Position numbers and translations under genes: made by a program. The notes beneath the pieces are model-generated. The model was not told the origin of the DNA. It made no database searches and saw only the letters and a program-made list of their open reading frames with translations. From Streptomyces flavidovirens DSM 40150 (GTDB lineage: Bacteria > Actinomycetota > Actinomycetes > Streptomycetales > Streptomycetaceae): 64,000 nt of DNA. This document shows, one piece after another, positions 60,807-64,000 of the stretch; within the stretch, counting starts at the first letter, position 1; each line of letters begins with the position of its first letter. The DNA is taken from contig NZ_AUBE01000005.1 of NCBI RefSeq assembly GCF_000429085.1, positions 1 through 64,000 on the forward strand, in the 5' to 3' direction.

Positions 60807-61820
60807 CTACGGCCGCAACAGCACCTTCCCTACCTTGGGGTCGCCGCGCCCCACACACGCCACCGCATCACCGAACTCCTCCAGCGGAAACTCGTGCGTG
60901 ATCAGCGGCCCCGGATCGATCAACCCGGCGCCGAACGCTCGTACAGCGAACGACCAGGCCGACGACGGCGCCCCGAAAACGGACCGCACGCTGAGCTGGC
61001 TCAGCGACAGATGTACGGGATCGATCCCCGTCGCCCCCGGCGCGAACATCCCGGTGAGAACCACCCGGCCGCCCCGCCGGGCCAGCAGACAGGACGACGC
61101 AGCGGTGGAAGGCGCTCCGGCAGTCTCGACGACGAGGTCGTACCGTCCCGCGAGTTCTCCCTCCTCCTCGGGCGTACGCGCCTCGGTCGCCCCGAACTCC
61201 AGGGCGCGGGCCGCCCGTTCCGCACGCGGGTCGAAGACCGTCAGCTCGCCGGGGCTCGCGGCGGCCAGCAACTGCACCGCCAGCAGCCCGAGCGTGCCCG
61301 CTCCCACCACGGCCACCCGCTCGCCCGCTTCCGCGTGCCCCGCCCGCACGGCGGCAGCCACGACCGCGGCCGGCTCCAGCAGCGCGGCGGCCCGCAGATC
61401 GGCGTCGTCGGCGAGCGGATGAAGCAGCCGGGCGGGGACGACCACATGGTCGGCGAAGGCGCCCGGCCGGGTGAAACCCGTCTCGTCGTACCCGGCTGTG
61501 CACAGCGACGTATCGCCGCAGCGGCACCGCTCACACGTGCCGCACGCCCGGAATCCCTCGGCCACGGTCTTGCGCCCGACGAGCCCGCCGTCGACACCTG
61601 CACCCACCGCCTCGACGGTCCCGGACCACTCGTGCCCGGGAACCACCGGGTAGCGCACGTACGCCGCGTCACGATGGCCGTCGTATACCTCGCGGTCGCT
61701 CATGCAGATGCCGGCGGCCGCCACCCGCACCCGTACCTCGCCGGGGCCGGGTTCCGGCGCGTCCCCGGTCACCATCCGGTGCGATCCGGGCGCTTCGACG
61801 ACGATCGCGCGACTGCTCAC
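60807..61820 (-). CDS. Zinc-dependent sugar/polyol dehydrogenase (medium-chain)
   Basis: A 337-residue medium-chain dehydrogenase of the sorbitol/threonine dehydrogenase kind. Catalytic zinc ligands Cys39, His63 and Glu64 (GICMSD, PGHEWSG), structural ligands Cys93, Cys96, Cys99 and Cys107, and the NAD loop GAGTLG (173-178) are present. GTG 61820 is the start: it overlaps the dehydratase stop (GTGA) and has GGAGG 8 nt upstream. Coupling to a sugar-acid dehydratase implies oxidation of an aldose to its lactone, or of a later intermediate. Confidence 0.9.
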   Translation of the reverse strand: MSSRAIVVEAPGSHRMVTGDAPEPGPGEVRVRVAAAGICMSDREVYDGHRDAAYVRYPVVPGHEWSGTVEAVGAGVDGGLVGRKTVAEGFRACGTCERCRCGDTSLCTAGYDETGFTRPGAFADHVVVPARLLHPLADDADLRAAALLEPAAVVAAAVRAGHAEAGERVAVVGAGTLGLLAVQLLAAASPGELTVFDPRAERAARALEFGATEARTPEEEGELAGRYDLVVETAGAPSTAASSCLLARRGGRVVLTGMFAPGATGIDPVHLSLSQLSVRSVFGAPSSAWSFAVRAFGAGLIDPGPLITHEFPLEEFGDAVACVGRGDPKVGKVLLRP

Positions 61821-62965
61821 TCGCTCTTCCTCCGCTCCCAGCCCTCGGCCCACAGGTCGAACCTGGCCTGCTGCTGCGGGAATTCGGCCGCCGCCGCGAC
61901 ATCGAGCTCGACGCCGAGACCGGGCGCGTGGGACACCTCGAAGTAGCCGTCGACCACCTCGGGCGCTCCGCGCACCACCTTCTTGATCTCCGCGTCGGCG
62001 AAGTCGTTGAAGTGCTCAAGGATCTTGAAGTTGGGTGTACAGGCGCCCAGTTGGAGGCTCGCGGCGGTCAGCACCGAACCACCCACGTTGTGCGGGGCGA
62101 CCTGCACGTAGTGCGTCTCGGCGGTCGCCGCGAGCTTCCGGGCCTCCAGGATGCCGCCGATGTGGCCGAGGTCCGGCTGGATGATGTCGGCCGCCTGCGA
62201 CTCGAAGAGCTCGCGGAACTCGATCCGGTCGTGGATACGCTCCCCGGTGGCGACCGGCATGTCCACCTTGGCGGCGACCTTCTCCAGCGCCTTGAGGTTC
62301 TCCGGCGGAACCGGCTCCTCCAGCCAGGCGGGCCGGAACGGTGCCAGCTCGTGGGCAAGCCGCACCGCCGTAGCGGGGGAGAAGCGCCCGTGCATCTCCA
62401 GCATCAGCTCGGCGTCCGGTCCGATCGCGTCCCGTACGGCCTCGATCAGCGACACCGCGTAAAGCGTCTTGGCGTGGTCGAGCTCGTAGTGACCGGTCCC
62501 GAAGGGGTCGATTTTCAAGGCCTTGTAGCCCCGCTCCATGACCGCCTGAGCAGCCTTGTGGTACGCCTCCGGAGTGCGCTCCGTGGTGTACCAGCCATTG
62601 GCGTACGCCTTGACCTTGTCGGTGACCTTTCCGCCCAGCAACTGCCAGACCGGCACGCCGAGCGCCTTGCCCTTGATGTCCCAGCAGGCCATCTCCACGA
62701 CGGCGATGCCCGACATGACGATCTCGCCGGCCCGCCCGTAATCGCCGTACTTCATCCTGCGGACGAGGTCCTCGACGGCGAACGGGTCGGATCCCGCGAT
62801 GTGGTTGGCCTCCGCCTCGCGGAGGTAACCGAGCAGAGCGTCGGTGTGGCCGAGCATCCGGGTCTCGCCGACACCGGTGAGGCCTTCGTCCGTATGGACA
62901 ACGACATAGGTCAGATTGCGCCAGGGTGTCCCGACGACATGCGTGCTGATTCCCGTAATACGCAC
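61817..62965 (-). CDS. Enolase-superfamily sugar-acid dehydratase (galactonate dehydratase-like)
   Basis: A 382-residue mandelate racemase/muconate lactonizing enzyme family protein. Metal ligands are Glu190, Glu216 and Glu242 (MLEMHGRF, WLEEPVPPEN, ATGERI); acid-base residues are His192 and His292 (VAPHNVGG), with Lys151 in KALKIDPFG. This arrangement resembles D-galactonate dehydratase (DgoD), which dehydrates an aldonate to 2-keto-3-deoxy-aldonate. The true substrate may be galactonate, arabinonate or fuconate. It is first in a two-gene operon with the zinc dehydrogenase and divergent from the IclR gene. Confidence 0.9.
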   Translation of the reverse strand: MRITGISTHVVGTPWRNLTYVVVHTDEGLTGVGETRMLGHTDALLGYLREAEANHIAGSDPFAVEDLVRRMKYGDYGRAGEIVMSGIAVVEMACWDIKGKALGVPVWQLLGGKVTDKVKAYANGWYTTERTPEAYHKAAQAVMERGYKALKIDPFGTGHYELDHAKTLYAVSLIEAVRDAIGPDAELMLEMHGRFSPATAVRLAHELAPFRPAWLEEPVPPENLKALEKVAAKVDMPVATGERIHDRIEFRELFESQAADIIQPDLGHIGGILEARKLAATAETHYVQVAPHNVGGSVLTAASLQLGACTPNFKILEHFNDFADAEIKKVVRGAPEVVDGYFEVSHAPGLGVELDVAAAAEFPQQQARFDLWAEGWERRKSE

Positions 62966-62993
62966 GGCAGTTGCCCCTTGAAGGTGTTCGAGA

Positions 62994-63014
62994 TTTCGTC
63001 ACACGTTCGAAATG
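62994..63014. promoter_or_regulatory. Proposed IclR-box 3, palindromic
   Basis: ATTTCG (62994-62999) and CGAAAT (63009-63014) are inverted with 9-nt spacing. The right half read on the minus strand is ATTTCGAACG (63014-63005), identical to box 1. It lies 29-49 nt upstream of the dehydratase start, in the divergent gap with iclR. Confidence 0.6.
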
Positions 63015-63137
63015 CTGGCGTGACCGTAATCAGCGGCTCCATGAGGTGTCAATGGCTCGCGCGGGGAAAGCCCCGCCCATTGCCGGGCGAACGGACCTGT
63101 GGTTAGCCTGTGTTCGTCATGCCGGCCAATGGTCGGG

Positions 63138-63147
63138 GTTTCGAACG
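63138..63147 (+). promoter_or_regulatory. Proposed IclR-box 4, upstream of the regulator
   Basis: GTTTCGAACG, one mismatch from boxes 1 and 3, lies 20 nt before the IclR ATG and would allow autoregulation. Confidence 0.5.
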
Positions 63148-63167
63148 GAAGGGGTGGGTGGCCGATC

Positions 63168-63938
63168 ATGGGACGACTGGTCCCGGCGGTGACGAGGTCG
63201 CTGGACATACTGGAGCTGTTCCTGGAGGGGGACGGAACCCTGTCCGCGCCCGACGTCACGCGAAAGCTCCAACTGCCCCGCACCACGGTGCACGAGCTGC
63301 TCACCACGCTCGCCGCGCGCTCCTATGTGGTGCCCGTTCCCGACCAGCCCGGCCGCTACCGGCTCGGGGTGCGCACCTATCAGCTCGGCAGCCGGTACGC
63401 GGAACAGCTCGATCTCGCCGCGGAGGGACAGCAGGTCGCCCGCGAGGTGGCCGAGACCTGTGACGAGACAGTCCATGTCGCCATCCTTGAGGGCACCGAC
63501 GTCATCTACATCGCGAAGGTGGACTCCACGCACGCGGTACGCATGGTCTCCGCCGCCGGTCGCAGGCTGCCCGCGCACTGCACCTCCGTGGGAAAGATGC
63601 TGCTCGCCTCGCTGCCCGAGGCGGAGCTCGACGCGCGCGTGGGAGAGCGGTCCCTCGCCGCGATGACGCCCAACAGCATCACTGATCCGGCCGATCTGCG
63701 CACCGCCCTCGCCGAGATCCGGGAACGCGGTCTGGCTTTCGAGCACCGGGAGTCGAACCCGGACGTGAGCTGTGTGGCCGCGCCGGTGCGCGACAGCGCG
63801 GGGCGGGTCGTGGCGGCGCTCTCCATCTCCGTACCCATGATCCGGTGGAGCGAGGCGCGGGAGGACGAGCTGGCGGAGCTGGCGGCCAAGGGTGCGGGCG
63901 ATCTGTCGGTCCGCCTCGGTCACCGGGTCCGGCCGTGA
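63168..63938 (+). CDS. IclR-family regulator of the carbohydrate island
   Basis: A 256-residue regulator: winged helix (LFLEGDGTLSAPDVTRKLQLPRTTVHELLTTLAARSYV, residues about 17-55) and a GAF-like ligand domain with RMVSAAGRRLPAHCTSVGKMLLASL and ESNPDVSCVAAPVRD. IclR proteins often respond to sugar acids or lactones. It is divergent from the dehydratase/dehydrogenase pair and overlaps the next gene, an SMP-30-like lactonase, by GTGA. ATG 63168 gives the usual family length; the upstream frame is unsupported. Confidence 0.92.
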   Translation: MGRLVPAVTRSLDILELFLEGDGTLSAPDVTRKLQLPRTTVHELLTTLAARSYVVPVPDQPGRYRLGVRTYQLGSRYAEQLDLAAEGQQVAREVAETCDETVHVAILEGTDVIYIAKVDSTHAVRMVSAAGRRLPAHCTSVGKMLLASLPEAELDARVGERSLAAMTPNSITDPADLRTALAEIRERGLAFEHRESNPDVSCVAAPVRDSAGRVVAALSISVPMIRWSEAREDELAELAAKGAGDLSVRLGHRVRP

Positions 63939-64000
63939 ACGCGGGGGGCCCGGAGGTCGCCGTCCGGGAGCGGGCGTCGCTCGGCGAGGGGCCTGTCTGG
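63935..64000 (+). CDS. SMP-30/gluconolactonase family protein, 5' end only
   Basis: The GTG at 63935 overlaps the IclR stop codon (GTGA) and opens a frame that runs off the window (22 codons). The visible residues end ERASLGEGPVW, the conserved opening of SMP-30/gluconolactonase/LRE proteins, whose Glu is the first metal ligand. Such lactonases hydrolyse the lactone made by sugar dehydrogenases, which fits the neighbouring dehydrogenase and dehydratase genes. Confidence 0.75.
   Translation, partial: MNAGGPEVAVRERASLGEGPVW

Overview
This 64 kb window is chromosomal DNA of a streptomycete or very close relative. The GC content is very high, GTG starts are common, there are many ATGA/GTGA stop-start overlaps, and it carries actinobacterial hallmarks: a WhiB-like iron-sulfur protein, a streptomyces subtilisin inhibitor-like (SSI) protein, the MurT/GatD pair, DUF6153-DUF305, a DUF3516 helicase and many TetR/MarR/Lrp/IclR regulators. 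I saw no rRNA or tRNA gene, CRISPR array, phage or replication origin. The only mobile-element trace is the 5' end of an IS1182-type transposase at the left edge.

Layout. 0-5.5 kb: transposase fragment, extended SDR, PlsC-type acyltransferase, a His-rich DUF6153/DUF305 pair, an SSI-like protease inhibitor and a CtaG-like membrane protein. 5.5-9.4 kb: phosphofructokinase, the murT-gatD lipid II amidation operon, peptide deformylase. 9.4-20 kb: TetR with a divergent acyl-CoA dehydrogenase, glutathione peroxidase, amidohydrolase, 2-hydroxyacid dehydrogenase, TesB thioesterase, DUF3516 helicase, a YdjM-like membrane protein and a 5'-truncated amine oxidase pseudogene. 20-23 kb: a secreted small protein, beta-carbonic anhydrase and a SulP transporter, probably one bicarbonate-handling unit. 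23-34 kb: an asymmetric heterodimeric ABC exporter, a secreted PNGase A-like protein, a large FAD/Fe-S dehydrogenase, and MarR with a divergent homodimer-type ABC exporter. 34-51.7 kb: mostly housekeeping and regulatory genes (MltG-like, FAD monooxygenase, YjbQ, WhiB, zinc alcohol dehydrogenase, D,D-carboxypeptidase, HAD phosphatase, AsnC, FUSC, lactonase, CbiX-like chelatase, sugar kinase, UDG, a small TetR unit, Asp-box propeller, conserved unknowns).

The most coherent system is at 51.8-64 kb: a carbohydrate island. It holds a secreted GH51 arabinofuranosidase, a Tat-exported mutarotase, a ChvE/GguA/GguB-type multiple-monosaccharide ABC importer, a TIM-barrel-looking protein of unknown function heading the importer operon, a zinc sugar dehydrogenase, a DgoD-like enolase-superfamily dehydratase, an IclR regulator and, at the right edge, the start of an SMP-30/gluconolactonase. 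Together these spell a non-phosphorylating oxidative sugar route (sugar, lactone, sugar acid, 2-keto-3-deoxy acid) with no recognisable aldolase in view. Four promoters of the island share an AT-rich decamer, ATTTCGAACG or one mismatch from it, which I propose as the IclR operator.

Many operator-like palindromes and strong terminators are visible. The oddest is a 17-bp perfect stem at 44031-44106 whose loop is exactly three tandem 14-bp units.
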